DNA of 64,000 nt from Anticarsia gemmatalis (taxonomy: Eukaryota; Arthropoda; Insecta; Lepidoptera; Erebidae). Position 1 is the first letter of the stretch. Every line of letters starts with the position of its first letter. The position numbers and the translations under genes are program-made. Where the stretch lies: NCBI RefSeq assembly GCF_050436995.1, contig NC_134764.1:248001-312000 (forward strand), in the 5' to 3' direction. The notes under the pieces were generated by a model. That model was not told the DNA's origin. It ran no database searches and saw only the letters and a program-made list of their open reading frames with translations. Below are positions 46,970 through 57,878 of this stretch, one piece after another.

Positions 46970-49900
46970 TGAATTTAGTTTAGCGTTTTCTAAGTTTCGT
47001 TTTAATAAATAAAAGTCTACGCGATCTAAGCCGAAAGTCTCCAAATGAAAGTAAAATGTTTTAGTACATTCATCCCTTATTCTGACATCAAATCCGTCAC
47101 CTCATATTTCTCAGTCAATCACAAAGATTACCAAAACTTTACTCTAATCAATCAATCTTATGTCCAAAACCATGTAGAAGCACTACAATATAGTCTTAAA
47201 TCTGACCCACGTCATAAACTATAAACTATAGCTCACCTAACCGTGTCGATCACACAAATTGTCCTTTGACGTCACTTGATCCACTAACTTATAACCACGT
47301 TACTTACCCAAAGGGTAGCCGCATTACCCTATAACATGGTTACCCTATAACCGGGTTACACTATTACCCAGTGTCCGGCCGGATATCCGGAGGGAAATTC
47401 GTTTATTTAAAATACATTTTATGATACAATGTAGACGGGTATTTTAATAGACATTTTTAAATTTTGTGAATAGGTTGTTAGTTTTTTGCGGTACTGGCAT
47501 GACGGTTCATTGTTTTGAAATATTTTAGGTTAAATAACTTGAAATGAAGAGTTTTTGTGGAATTTTATTTAACCAATTTGTTTAGATATTTTGGGTCAAA
47601 ATGTGTTGGTAATTAATTATATTTTGTTCCACATATAAAAGCTTACTGTCAACTGGCCGTGGCTTCATTTGCGTGTTTTTTATTTGTTTCAGTAAAAAAT
47701 GTTGCCTGAGCACTGACAGATTAATAAATGCCCGCAGTTTCAATTCTGTTCATGATAATGCAAGGCCATTGAAGATTATTTTTAACAAAAAGCTCTTTAA
47801 TATAATTTTTCAATAGAATACTATAAATCACACCAAACATAACCACACTCACACAACACAAAAGTTAAAATTGAAAGCCGATTTAAACCAAACTAAATCT
47901 AAAATCGAAGAAGGGAAAAATGCTCAGCTACTGTCAGTATCGGAAAGACGTTGATCGTGTTTTTAACATATCGGAAGTATTCGGCAATATTCGGCAACAC
48001 TCGGCATCTGAAATATGGCAGGCATTGTGGCCTTTCCGCCGTATTTCATCCACTGACACTGATGTATCAAATATTTTGAACTGTAAGCTTGTGGGGATTT
48101 ATGGGTTAAAGATTTGAATAGAAAAGAAGAAATAGATAAAAGGCAGCTATAGTGTAGTGGTTAAAGAAATTGCTACGTTGCTATCGCCTGCAGGCCGTGT
48201 CTTGGGTTCAAACTCGTTAAAAATATGTTATCTAGGAGTAGAAATTGTTGTTGTTTAAGATGTGTTAAGCGTTAGTTATTTTAAGGTTCATAATTTTTGT
48301 AATACCTATAAAAATATTTCGTACAACAAAATATATTATTTATTTAGAATCGTGCTTCAAAGCTCTTACGCTAGAGTGTGTATATAAGGTACGGTGTGCT
48401 AGGTAAGGTAAGGTTTACTAGGCTTTTCTAGTAATGTAGACATAGATAATCCTGCACTTGCATTAGAGGCACAACTGAGTAGCTATCGAGAAACATAAAA
48501 TACAGATCAGCGCCCCTAGCGTACACTCCAAGAATCATATTTTTCAAGTCATTTTCAACATTCATTACCCGGTTATATACCTACTTAAATCGCAGTACAG
48601 TTCTCAGAATACCCTCACACATGACGAGCTCACTAAGAATAATATATCACAATAAGCCACGAACACTCGCGTAAAGCCTGTAAGCTCGCATTAGTGTTGC
48701 TGTCATCTTTAATCCATTTACACGCACTTATATACATACATACTTATATACATATGTACATACTTTATACATACTTGTATGTGAATACAGATACTAAGAA
48801 ACGTCAACGCGGATACGTCTTAAGGATTTAATAAACATATTGTACTAGATTTTAACTGTTTTTGTGTAAAGTAGCATAAGTCTCGTCTCATCATAACTGA
48901 TAACTGACAAATTTCGCTTTTTCGGATTTTGCTTGCCAGCCTTAAGAGTTTAACAGATAATGCTAAGCTTTTTGTACATGAAATTTTAGAATATAAGTAT
49001 GTATATACTTATTTGTACTTACATAGCTAAGTTTAAAATATAAGAGAAGCAATAAAGCAATTTTTTAAGTCCTCTCCTCTTCCCTGAAATTAGGAAAAAA
49101 AACAGATATTTATATTGCAGATACCATAACTTTCACATGCTATTTTTTTATCTAAAAATATCACCTCAGCGATGGGTCTCATCTACGTCATAATAATATC
49201 CTCCACACATAAAAATAAATATAATTCAGCTCCAGTTCCCGTCAAGTAAACTAATACCATAATGGGGCTCACGGAAAACTATCCCTTCACCTGAATAAAG
49301 GCTACACTTTATAATTGCTGCTTACACTCAAACTAATATCAACCTTATAACTTTCATCATACGGTTCAATCTCTCTTGTCAGTGTTGAAGTGTGAATGTG
49401 TCGAAAACAATGGCAGGTCGTTAACGGTTTGACGCAAGGGTCCTTATTGTGAGAGAAGTGGCCCAAGCGTGGGCATCGTGGGCATAGTGGGCATACTAAT
49501 GAAACACCTTCCAAGTCGGTTACATGATCATCTAATATTTTTTCAGGTGTTACAAACATTTTTTGTGGGAAAAATGTTGATGATGTTTTCTTTGTAGAGG
49601 TAATTGTATAAGGACTGGAATATAATATTTAGTCGGTTACGTATAATTATTAAACAACAACTTTTTGTGCTAATTACATAAAATCATAAAGATCTGATTG
49701 AGATAATAAGCATCCAGTTGCAATGAGTACAGCAATAGTAAGTAATATTCGAACGTATCAAAACTTTCCTAATGAAATCAAAGTCAATAATAAACCCCAC
49801 TACAAAATACTCTTACACTAGTCTCAAAAATTCTCCCCACACGCCTTAAAATCACACAAAATCATTCAACATTACCCCACCGTATACAAACGTCAATCAA

Positions 49901-51505
49901 AACCCCGACACATTAAAAACCCCTGACTCCATAATACCGCAAAACCCTCATATGCACGTATGCACTCCGACCTCTCTTTCATCGTAATCTGGCATGAAAG
50001 AGAGGGATTAACTCCAATCTAAAAATGCCGACGCAAAGGGAAAATGCCTGCAGTGCTGTAAATGATTGATGAAAGCCTTCCCGGCATCGCCTGAAATTTT
50101 TTCGAACTGTTTTATTGGAATAGTAACTGAAAAATCTAAGTTGAGGTTTATATTGTTAGGTGAAAATGCTGAGGTTAAAAATATAGTTTATTAAAAAAGT
50201 GATTGATCTATTTTTATAATGTTTTAGTACTAATCGGGATCAAAGAAATGGTGTATTTGAAGGTCCCAGTATATTAATAGTTTAAAAACATAAATATTGT
50301 GAAAAATCATTCGTTATTTCAATCACACACATAAATCAACTGTTATTGTTTTAGTTCACTTAATAGGAAAAAATGCTGCTTCTTCTTCTTCTTGCTCAAA
50401 ATCTGCCAGCGGTTTTCGAGGTACATTAAGCGGTAGTTTATCTTATCAATAGCGTTTAAGCTCATATGAATAATGACAGATTGAATAGATAAACTACCGC
50501 TAAATGTGTCTCAGACAGAAACCGAGCACTAGTATTTTAATATTAAGCAATAGTACCTTTACAATGTGCAGATAGAATTTTTAATGCAAGCCCATTCAAT
50601 TTCACTACTCTCAAAAATACAAGTAAGTCAGTACATAATAAAACAATTTTAAATCAAAACATCGTCTAGCTTGTCTTTTACAAACAAAAATAGTTGCACC
50701 AACTTCAGACAGGTACTTTGCGTACAGACTTCAATATTTATAGAGCAGCACTCCCAGGAGCGAACAGTCGTATATTCTGAAAAAACATCTCACATCACGT
50801 TATATTTGACAAACGATGTCCCTGAGGTCTTTACGATGTACTCCATTTACTAACAAATGCGTTTTTTGAGTAACGGCCCGTGTACTTAAAGTTATTTACG
50901 TGTCTAATGCATGGTAGGGTTGAATGTGACAAAATGTTTGTGACCTCTGCACTTTTGTTTTTGTGTACGTTATGGTTAAACGTAAAAAAAATCTTAGATA
51001 AACAGAGTTTAATAATGTGTCCTATAGAGGCCTTTATACCCGAACAGGGCCAAAATATTTTGCTGGAATTCAAAAACATGTAGAAAATGAGAATATTTTA
51101 GGTAATCATTTCTTTGTGAATTAATGTTAATTTTAAAATATTTCAATTGTACTAAAGTATAAAAGCCAAGCATTCACATGCATACGATGTTATTTTTCTC
51201 TCTGCGTTTTGTTTACTCCCCTTTTAAAGACAAACTAGCCTTAATACTTTATTAAATCAAATCCGAGTATTATCACTTTAAACAAAGATACAATTTTATC
51301 TGTATAAGTAAATAAATGTTGTACCCACTTGTCCTATTTCAGAAATTGAATGAAACCGTCGAAGCGTAAAATTAAAAACGACATGTTGGACACGGTCCAT
51401 TTAATACTACTTGTATTATTGTTCTAATACAAAGAATTATTTCATGAAAGAAATACTTGGTAGCCGAGACTATTTATAAGAAAATATTTTATTATTACAG
51501 GCTTA

Positions 51506-51507
<2 letters not shown>
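46970..51507. other. intergenic, no gene seen
   Basis: No exon-like frame. It includes the ACCCTATAACCGGG cluster at 47300-47390, a tRNA-like SINE head at 48142-48225, and two C- and T-rich stretches. Short frames at 47920, 49302, 50671 and 50831 have no domain. Confidence 0.5.
48142..48225 (+). repeat. tRNA-derived SINE head fragment
   Basis: GCAGCTATAGTGTAGTGG (A-box-like) and TCTTGGGTTCAAACTCG (B-box-like) are spaced as in a tRNA. The rest does not fold as one. Confidence 0.45.
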
Positions 51508-51536
<29 letters not shown>

Positions 51537-51752
51537 TATTTGCTATAAATAGGGTGGGTACATAATATGAAGTGGATATATAACAATGCAAGTTAGCTTA
51601 GTGCAAGCCTATTTAGCTAGATATTTGCTAGCATGCAAATTAATTATATTACACTTAAAAACTATTCATTTATTACTGTTGATTTTATATAATAATAATA
51701 ATTGGTACAGAAGGAAGTAGTGACAAAGGGTTAAGGCAAAAACCTGTCTTAT

Positions 51753-54590
51753 TTACTTTGATTCTAAAAACTGTTTAACACTATAAAATGTATTTTGCCA
51801 CAGATAGTTTTTTAACACCTTTGCAAATTTTGTGTATGGCAACTGTTTTATATGTGTAGGTATTTTATTATATATACAGACACACATTGAGTAACTGTTA
51901 TTTTGAAACTTACTACTTCTTGGGATTGTGCCTAATATAAGTCTATCTGGGTTTCTCATATTTTCTCTTCCGTTATCTTTTGCTTTTATAAATACTTCTT
52001 GGTGCTGCTTTACAAATTTTCCTATCTCTAATATATACAGGCATGGAAGAGGTAATATCCTCAACATTTTAAAATAAGGACGACAAGACACATCAGGAGC
52101 TATGCTACATAGGGCTCTTATGCATCTCTTTTGAGCGATGAACGCCTTAACCATGTCTGTGCCATTTCCCCATACTAGTAAGCCATAGCGGAGTAGGGAT
52201 TCTACGTATGCAAAATAAGCTATGGTAGCTGTTTCTCTATTTGAGACCTTTGTGAGTTTATATAGAGCAAATGAAAAACCATTTATTTTATTGCTTATTT
52301 TCTCTATCTGTTCTTTCCAATTTAGTTTATTGTTAATAATTAGTCCAAGAAATGTCACTTTATCAACTGTATTTAATGTAATTCCATTGTAATTAATATT
52401 TAGATTATTGTACTTGAAATTATTGAAGTTTATTATATTTGTTTTTGATATATTTATTTGAAGGTTATTATTATTTAACCAATTTATAATTAATGTCAAT
52501 GTATTATTAATGTCAGTTTCATGTTGTTCTATTTTCATATTTTTATTTGTAGTAACAATTATTGAAATGTCGTCAGCGAAAAGTATTGTTTTATGTTGAG
52601 TTATATCTGGAAGATCATTTATGTACAGTATAAACAACAATGGACCAAGGACGCTCCCCTGTGGGACACCAAATTTGTTGTGTTTGTACTCAGATCTGTG
52701 TGTATCAATGTGATTATTTTCATTAAGTTTGCTTATTTCAACACATTGGAGCCTGTTTTCTAAATACGTGTGTAGCCAATTTAGAGCTGGGCCTCTTATA
52801 CCGTTGCTTTCCAGCTTCGTTAACAGTAAACTATGAGGAACAAAGTCAAAAGCTTTTGACATATCCAATAGAATTGCTGTCGTATAATGCTTGTTATTTA
52901 TATTTTGCAAAACCTCATTTACCAAGAAGAATGCTGCATCCCTAGTAGACTTCTTTTTTTGAAAGCCATACTGATCATGTGTTATAATATTGTTTTTGTC
53001 AAAAAATGATGTCAATTTATCATGCATGACCTTCTCAAATAGCTTGGAGAGAACCGGTATTAAAGTTATTGGTCTATAGTTAGCCATATCATTTGTGTCT
53101 CCTTTTTTATATAAAGGTTTTACTACGGAGCTTTTAAGTTTTTCAGGAAAGGTACCAGTTTCTAGTGAGAGATTTACCAAAATAGTTAATGAAGGTGCAA
53201 GTTGTTGGCTACATTCTTTCAAAATTCTAGTACAGACAGAATCATAGCCCTCAGATGTAGTATTTGAAAGCGACATAATCAATTTATTAATATATGATTC
53301 ATCTACAGGTGTAAGAAAAATGGTATTAACTTGCTTATTATTTTCATTTGTGGTATATAGGGAGTGATTTATTTTATTCGTTGTAGATATAAAGTGATCA
53401 TTAAAACAGTTTGCTATTTTCAATGGATGTGTAATTACCTTGTTTTCGTCATTCAATATACTAGTTATGTGGTAGTGGCTTTGTGTGCTGCTAGTTTCAT
53501 TTTTTATAACAGTCCAAGTAGCTCTGCATACATTCTTACTATTAATTACATACTTATTATAACTGTTTTTTTTAGCAGTAATTACACATTTTTTGAATAG
53601 TTTATTGTATTTCAAATATATTTGTTTATCTTTTTTAGACTTAGACATGTAATATTTAAGGCGAAGTAGTCTTTTTTTCAAGCTACTTAGTTTTATACCC
53701 TTCGTTAACCATTTTAGTTTACTTGTTATATTTATTTTTGCTCGAATAATAGGAAAACAAAGGTAGTAGAGTAAACAGAAATAATCAAAAAATTCATTAA
53801 AGGCTGTGTTGAGATCTGCATGACTATTTAAAAATCGTAAACTAGCCAAATATTGCTTGAATTTGTTGATGTTCTCATTAGAGTAACATCTTTTGAAAAC
53901 ATATATATACTCAGGGGTGCCAATTTTGTGTTGTATAGGACATGTTAATATTTGAGCAGTGTTGTGATCAGACAGCCATAGATCCAAAATAGACCCTGAG
54001 GCATCTGTCTCATTGCTTAAAATTAGATCAAGGCATGCCTTGCCTCTAGTGGGATCAGTTATGTGTGATGTTAGGTTATATCTTTTTAATATATCTGATA
54101 GACTAGCAGTGGTGTGGTTTTTTTGATCCAACATATTTATATTCAAGTCTCCAGTAATGATAATTTTATGTTTTCCATATTTAGATAAGTATTTAAACAA
54201 CATAAGGTCTAGTTTGTTAAGGAAATACTCAAGATGACTTTTCTTTTTTGAGGGAATCCTATAGATGCAAATGACTATTATGTTGTTTTTTATCAGTTTA
54301 ATTGCACTAAGTTCAAAGTGGTGTATTGACTTAAAATCATCAAACCATGTTATATTTTTGTATGCAACACCCCTTTTTACCATTATACATGAGCCACCTC
54401 TCTTACATTGTCTACTATAATAAGATGCCAGTTCATAATTAGCAATGTTAACACTTTTTTCTGTACCTGACATGATGAAGGTTTCAGTAAAACAGAGGAT
54501 ATCAGGTTTGCAACTAGATTGGATATCTCTAAGGGTTATTTCTACTAATTCTTTTTTGGCTTGTAAGCCATGAATGTTTTGGTGTATCAA
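51753..54590 (-). CDS. LINE ORF2: APE endonuclease and reverse transcriptase
   Basis: About 945 residues. Endonuclease: HQNIHG (Asn5), CFTET (Glu36), CIYR (Tyr110), TGDLN (147-150), LSDH (206-209). Reverse transcriptase: NYRPITLIPVLSKLFEK from 504, LLDMSKAFD (574-582), FGVPQGSVLGPLLF (640-653), and catalytic FADD (671-674). The C-terminal part carries no obvious zinc knuckle. The given start is a TTG; the frame is open back to 54650 without any ATG. It therefore overlaps the ORF1 end in the +1 frame, and expression may need frameshift, reinitiation or a non-AUG start. Confidence 0.9.
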   Translation of the reverse strand: MIHQNIHGLQAKKELVEITLRDIQSSCKPDILCFTETFIMSGTEKSVNIANYELASYYSRQCKRGGSCIMVKRGVAYKNITWFDDFKSIHHFELSAIKLIKNNIIVICIYRIPSKKKSHLEYFLNKLDLMLFKYLSKYGKHKIIITGDLNINMLDQKNHTTASLSDILKRYNLTSHITDPTRGKACLDLILSNETDASGSILDLWLSDHNTAQILTCPIQHKIGTPEYIYVFKRCYSNENINKFKQYLASLRFLNSHADLNTAFNEFFDYFCLLYYLCFPIIRAKINITSKLKWLTKGIKLSSLKKRLLRLKYYMSKSKKDKQIYLKYNKLFKKCVITAKKNSYNKYVINSKNVCRATWTVIKNETSSTQSHYHITSILNDENKVITHPLKIANCFNDHFISTTNKINHSLYTTNENNKQVNTIFLTPVDESYINKLIMSLSNTTSEGYDSVCTRILKECSQQLAPSLTILVNLSLETGTFPEKLKSSVVKPLYKKGDTNDMANYRPITLIPVLSKLFEKVMHDKLTSFFDKNNIITHDQYGFQKKKSTRDAAFFLVNEVLQNINNKHYTTAILLDMSKAFDFVPHSLLLTKLESNGIRGPALNWLHTYLENRLQCVEISKLNENNHIDTHRSEYKHNKFGVPQGSVLGPLLFILYINDLPDITQHKTILFADDISIIVTTNKNMKIEQHETDINNTLTLIINWLNNNNLQINISKTNIINFNNFKYNNLNINYNGITLNTVDKVTFLGLIINNKLNWKEQIEKISNKINGFSFALYKLTKVSNRETATIAYFAYVESLLRYGLLVWGNGTDMVKAFIAQKRCIRALCSIAPDVSCRPYFKMLRILPLPCLYILEIGKFVKQHQEVFIKAKDNGRENMRNPDRLILGTIPRSSKFQNNSYSMCVCIYNKIPTHIKQLPYTKFAKVLKNYLWQNTFYSVKQFLESK

Positions 54591-54624
54591 TGTAAGTTTG
54601 TGTTTTGTAACAATGTGAGTTTTG

Positions 54625-56061
54625 TTAGGGACGAAAAAATGTTTGCTGAGTTAGTTGTGTGGGTGTAGTGGAAGATGACTGAGGCCGGTTCTTATCAATT
54701 ATAGTGGCAGATGAGTTATTTACATAGTTCTTGTGACTTTTAATTGGAAAATAGTAAGGTATTTTGCCTTTTTTAATAACCTTATCATTTGATTGTATAT
54801 TGTCTTTGTCACTTTTCCTCTTTTCTGGGTTATTTAATATTTTACAGCAATTCAGGTGTAACTTAATCTTTGCAGGTAACAAATATTGCGAGTTGTATTG
54901 CTTAAAATTAAGATTTACATTTATTTTATTGCATACATGATTAAGGAAGGCATGATTATCACTGTAGTAGTTATTATAATCTATCATAGTGCAATGTTTA
55001 ACATGGTTGGTCCACAATTTTACAGATTTATTTAGCATATTCACATTTAGGTGTGGATTATAGTATATGGGTGTTATATACACATGTACTTTGCAAAACT
55101 TATTTAAAATAACACTCAAGTTATAGTGTAAATTTTGAATGTTATTGTCATTACAACCAATACCAATTATGACAATATCACCGTTTGACATTTCACTAGC
55201 AATATTATCACATCTATGTAAAAAATCACTACTCTTAGCTCCCGATAGTATTAATGATGATGTTGTGTAAATATCATTCCATTGTCCGTACCTTGTTTTT
55301 ATCATTTTAGCCGATAATCCTTTTAATTGTTCATCTCCTAGAATGAATATTCGATTTCTTTTTATATTTGCATTGCTAACGCCATCTATTAGCTCATTTG
55401 GGTGATTGTCAGAAAAATCATTGAATGTGGTTTTGTTTTTGACAGAAGTATACATTTCTTGCTGACTAGTTAGTTTCTTATTTTTTCCAACAGATAGCGC
55501 TTTTTCTTGATGACAACTATCGATGTCGTTAGTTTTTATTGTTGACGATAGACGTTCTTCGTAAGAAAAGTCTAGTTTTTTTGAACGAATCAGACTTTTT
55601 CTGCAAGATCTTTTTTTCGAAGTTGTGTCTTTACAAATATGTGTCAATTGGTCTATCCTTGCCTTGTATTCGTTAATTTGTTTTGATTGGTTGGTATTTT
55701 GAATTAGCAGGTTTTCAATTTCATTTTCTGCAATTTTAAGTTTTTCTTCAAGCGTAACTAATTTTGCTCTCATTTCACTTAAGTCGTCGATTAAACTAAC
55801 ATTAGTGTTTATATTGGGGTAACTTCTATTTAATTCCCGTAAGCGTGTAGGTGTTGAGTTCAATGACGAGCAGTAAGGATCTTCATCCTCTGAGAATTCC
55901 TCCAAACGATCAAAAGAATTATTTATTGGGATATTTATCCTACTTTTGTTTCTCAGAGTGACATTATTAATACCCGTTTCTGACGCCTGATCAAATCTCG
56001 AATCCGGAGTGGTGGTAATAGAGTTAATAGTGACTCGAGTCGATGTGTTGTTGTTAGACAT
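54625..56061 (-). CDS. LINE ORF1: coiled coil plus SGNH-like domain
   Basis: 478 residues. The N-terminal 90 are polar and Ser/Thr/Asn-rich; a coiled coil with regular Leu spacing spans about 95-142; a basic stretch (KKRSCRK...RSKK) lies at 149-162. The SGNH/GDSL hydrolase-like region spans about 236-385: ILGDEQ (240-245), LSGA (272-275), GIGCNDN (300-306) and SDNHAFLN (367-374). The nucleophile position reads GDE instead of GDS, so catalytic activity is doubtful. Known for this LINE group: ORF1 binds RNA and multimerises; the esterase role is unsettled. It starts at the ATG at 56061. Confidence 0.82.
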   Translation of the reverse strand: MSNNNTSTRVTINSITTTPDSRFDQASETGINNVTLRNKSRINIPINNSFDRLEEFSEDEDPYCSSLNSTPTRLRELNRSYPNINTNVSLIDDLSEMRAKLVTLEEKLKIAENEIENLLIQNTNQSKQINEYKARIDQLTHICKDTTSKKRSCRKSLIRSKKLDFSYEERLSSTIKTNDIDSCHQEKALSVGKNKKLTSQQEMYTSVKNKTTFNDFSDNHPNELIDGVSNANIKRNRIFILGDEQLKGLSAKMIKTRYGQWNDIYTTSSLILSGAKSSDFLHRCDNIASEMSNGDIVIIGIGCNDNNIQNLHYNLSVILNKFCKVHVYITPIYYNPHLNVNMLNKSVKLWTNHVKHCTMIDYNNYYSDNHAFLNHVCNKINVNLNFKQYNSQYLLPAKIKLHLNCCKILNNPEKRKSDKDNIQSNDKVIKKGKIPYYFPIKSHKNYVNNSSATIIDKNRPQSSSTTPTQLTQQTFFRP

Positions 56062-56109
56062 TTTTAATGTGCGGTGAAGTTTGAACTGAGATACAATTTA
56101 CAAAAATGC

Positions 56110-56200
56110 AACTGCTTTCGCGGGACGCGATCCTGCGTTCTCTCGGTGGTTAACGCTCGCAAATCATAGAGCTTAAGTTACTGCGCCATTGTAACATAAA
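56110..56200 (-). repeat. tRNA-like sequence upstream of LINE ORF1, same sense
   Basis: On the minus strand ATGGCGCAGTAACTTAAGC (A-box-like) and GCAGGATCGCGTCCCGC (B-box-like) are spaced as in a tRNA, beginning about 50 bases before the ORF1 ATG. It may be a decayed SINE into which the LINE inserted, or part of the LINE leader. Confidence 0.5.
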
Positions 56201-57400
56201 CTTAGAAGCCGAAAATTGCGTTAAGTAGGTACATATGGGATTTTTGTTCGAATTAGAAGAAATGCAGATGTGAGCTGATTGGTTGACGAGTTCCACTTTT
56301 TAAATAAAATTAACGATCACAATTTTTCACTGTTGCTTGTATTAGCTTATAGGCTTGTATTTGTTTTAATATTGCTTTTTTTTTACGTATCACTGATGTT
56401 ATAGTTGCACCAAGGATAGTATTGTTATGTTATTGCTGTATTCACTTGATAATTGTTTGTAATCACTGCACTTGTCACTGAGTAAGATTTTTACAGTTTT
56501 TAAAGTAAAGACATTATTTGTAATAACACTCTTTGGTATATCAGTTCAATGTAAAAAATCTCAGTTATTATTTTGACCCAAATGAAATCAAGATGAAAAA
56601 AGAGAAGTGTTAAAACTTTGTATAATTCGGACGCGACTATTTTGGAATCAACAGTATAAAATATTCTTCTCCGGACCATCGTTGTAGCACAAAAAAATCT
56701 CTAACAAAAAGCTACAAAGCTGGTCTATTTCAAAGTGTCACCTGCAGCAAGAACCTTTACGCCTTTATTCGTACTGTCACCGGCAGAAACCAATTATACG
56801 TAGTTCGTTTAAAAGCCTGTAGCATCAATTAGGCAGCCATCGACTCGGTGGACTTGGCACGGCGCCAGTGTGTCGACACTGACACGACACTCGACCACCA
56901 CTTGTTCTGCTCCCCTACTTTTTACCACGACACAGTACAGCTGGAAAAGCTTGCGTGTCTAATGGTCATGTTCCCGTAGAATTGATTCGGATTGAGCGGT
57001 ATTGTCGACGATCTTTATTTTTATTTTTCTTTTTGTGGTCCCCTTTCGGGTTTGTTCCAGCCAGTTTTTCGGACAGGAATCCCGTTTCATTCAGTAAAAA
57101 ATTGCTGGCATTTCGCTTGATAGCTACGCCAGTACGAATTTCAAAGTCTGTATGTGCCATACGTAAATAGAAAAATAGAATGTAAATAAAAATAATCTGT
57201 TTTACACTTTGGATATTGAGAGCAACGCTACTGCATGAAATGGTAAAATTTGAGAATAACAGATGTTCTGAATGTGCTCTTTCTACTAGAATTACCTAAC
57301 ACTGAATGTGTCTTTTGTAATATTCGTAACATCACTTGACGGCTATTCATCTATCCATACTTACTATATTACTATTACTATATTACTATATTTTTACTAT
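56201..57400. other. non-coding, no clear gene
   Basis: It includes an unusually GC-rich segment at 56820-57165. Open frames occur on both strands there (about 65-71 residues) but have no domain and no clear splice context. It could be the 5' region of the LINE or a host regulatory island. Confidence 0.4.
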
Positions 57401-57404
57401 TTAC

Positions 57405-57630
57405 TATTTACTATAATATTATAAATGCGAAAGTAACTCTGTCTGTCTGTCTGTCTGTCTGTCTGCTACTCTTTCACGCCTAAACTACTGAACCAATTTG
57501 CATGAAATTTGGTATGGATATATTTTGATACCCGAGAAAGGACATAGGCTACTTTTTACCCCGGGAAAATGACTCATTTCCCGGGAAAATTCAGGTGGCG
57601 AACGAAGTCGCGAATAATAAATATTATAAT
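57405..57630 (+). mobile_element. second Helitron-like family, partial copy
   Basis: TATAATATTATAAATGCGAA, AGTAACTCTGTCTG, then a (CTGT)n tract, CATGAAATTTGGTATGG, and GGCGAACGAAGTCGCG. The layout is that of family H (AT-rich start, tetranucleotide tract, terminal CGAAGT hairpin region) but the sequence differs. The CTAG end is not present here. Confidence 0.6.
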
Positions 57631-57754
57631 GACATTGAATTAACAAAATTCCGTTGTCATGGCAACTGTTTTAATGGCGGTATGCCTTAGCGCGACTTCG
57701 TTATATTACGAGGTATAAATAATTTTGAGAATATTTTTCGTGAAAAAAAAAGCA

Positions 57755-57878
57755 TATTTTATATCACCACGCTACGACCAATAGGAGCAGAGTAACAGTA
57801 AAAAGTGTTACAAAAACGGGGAAAATTCTGACCCATTCTCTCTTATGTGACGCAAGCGAAGTTGCGCGGGTCAGCTAG
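57755..57878 (+). mobile_element. non-autonomous Helitron, family H, copy 8 (5'-truncated)
   Basis: It retains only the 3' half: TATCACCACGCTACGACC, ACAAAAACGGGGAAAATT, GGGTCAGCTAG, followed by T. It lies 125 bases after a partial element of a second family. Confidence 0.85.

Larger units (their letters stand above)
51508..56085 (-). mobile_element. apparently intact two-ORF LINE (CR1-group/Daphne-like)
   Basis: Minus-strand element with a short 5' leader, ORF1 (56061-54625), ORF2 (open from 54650, stop at 51753), a 3' UTR of about 220 bases and a tandem tail (TTGA)n at 51508-51533. No frame disruption is visible in either ORF. The esterase-like fold in ORF1 together with an APE-type endonuclease places it by inference in the CR1 group; Daphne is the likely clade in Lepidoptera. 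The 5' boundary is not fixed. Confidence 0.85.

Noticed and set aside
49302..49559. 85-residue minus-strand frame with Cys-rich VCPLCPRCPRLGHF
   Set aside because: The Cys spacing matches no zinc-finger class, the sequence arises from GTGGGCAT repeats, and no splice sites frame it.
56966..57160. 64-residue minus-strand frame starting MAHTDFEIRTG
   Set aside because: A complementary frame of equal length exists on the plus strand, there is no domain, and a GC-rich island alone makes such frames likely.
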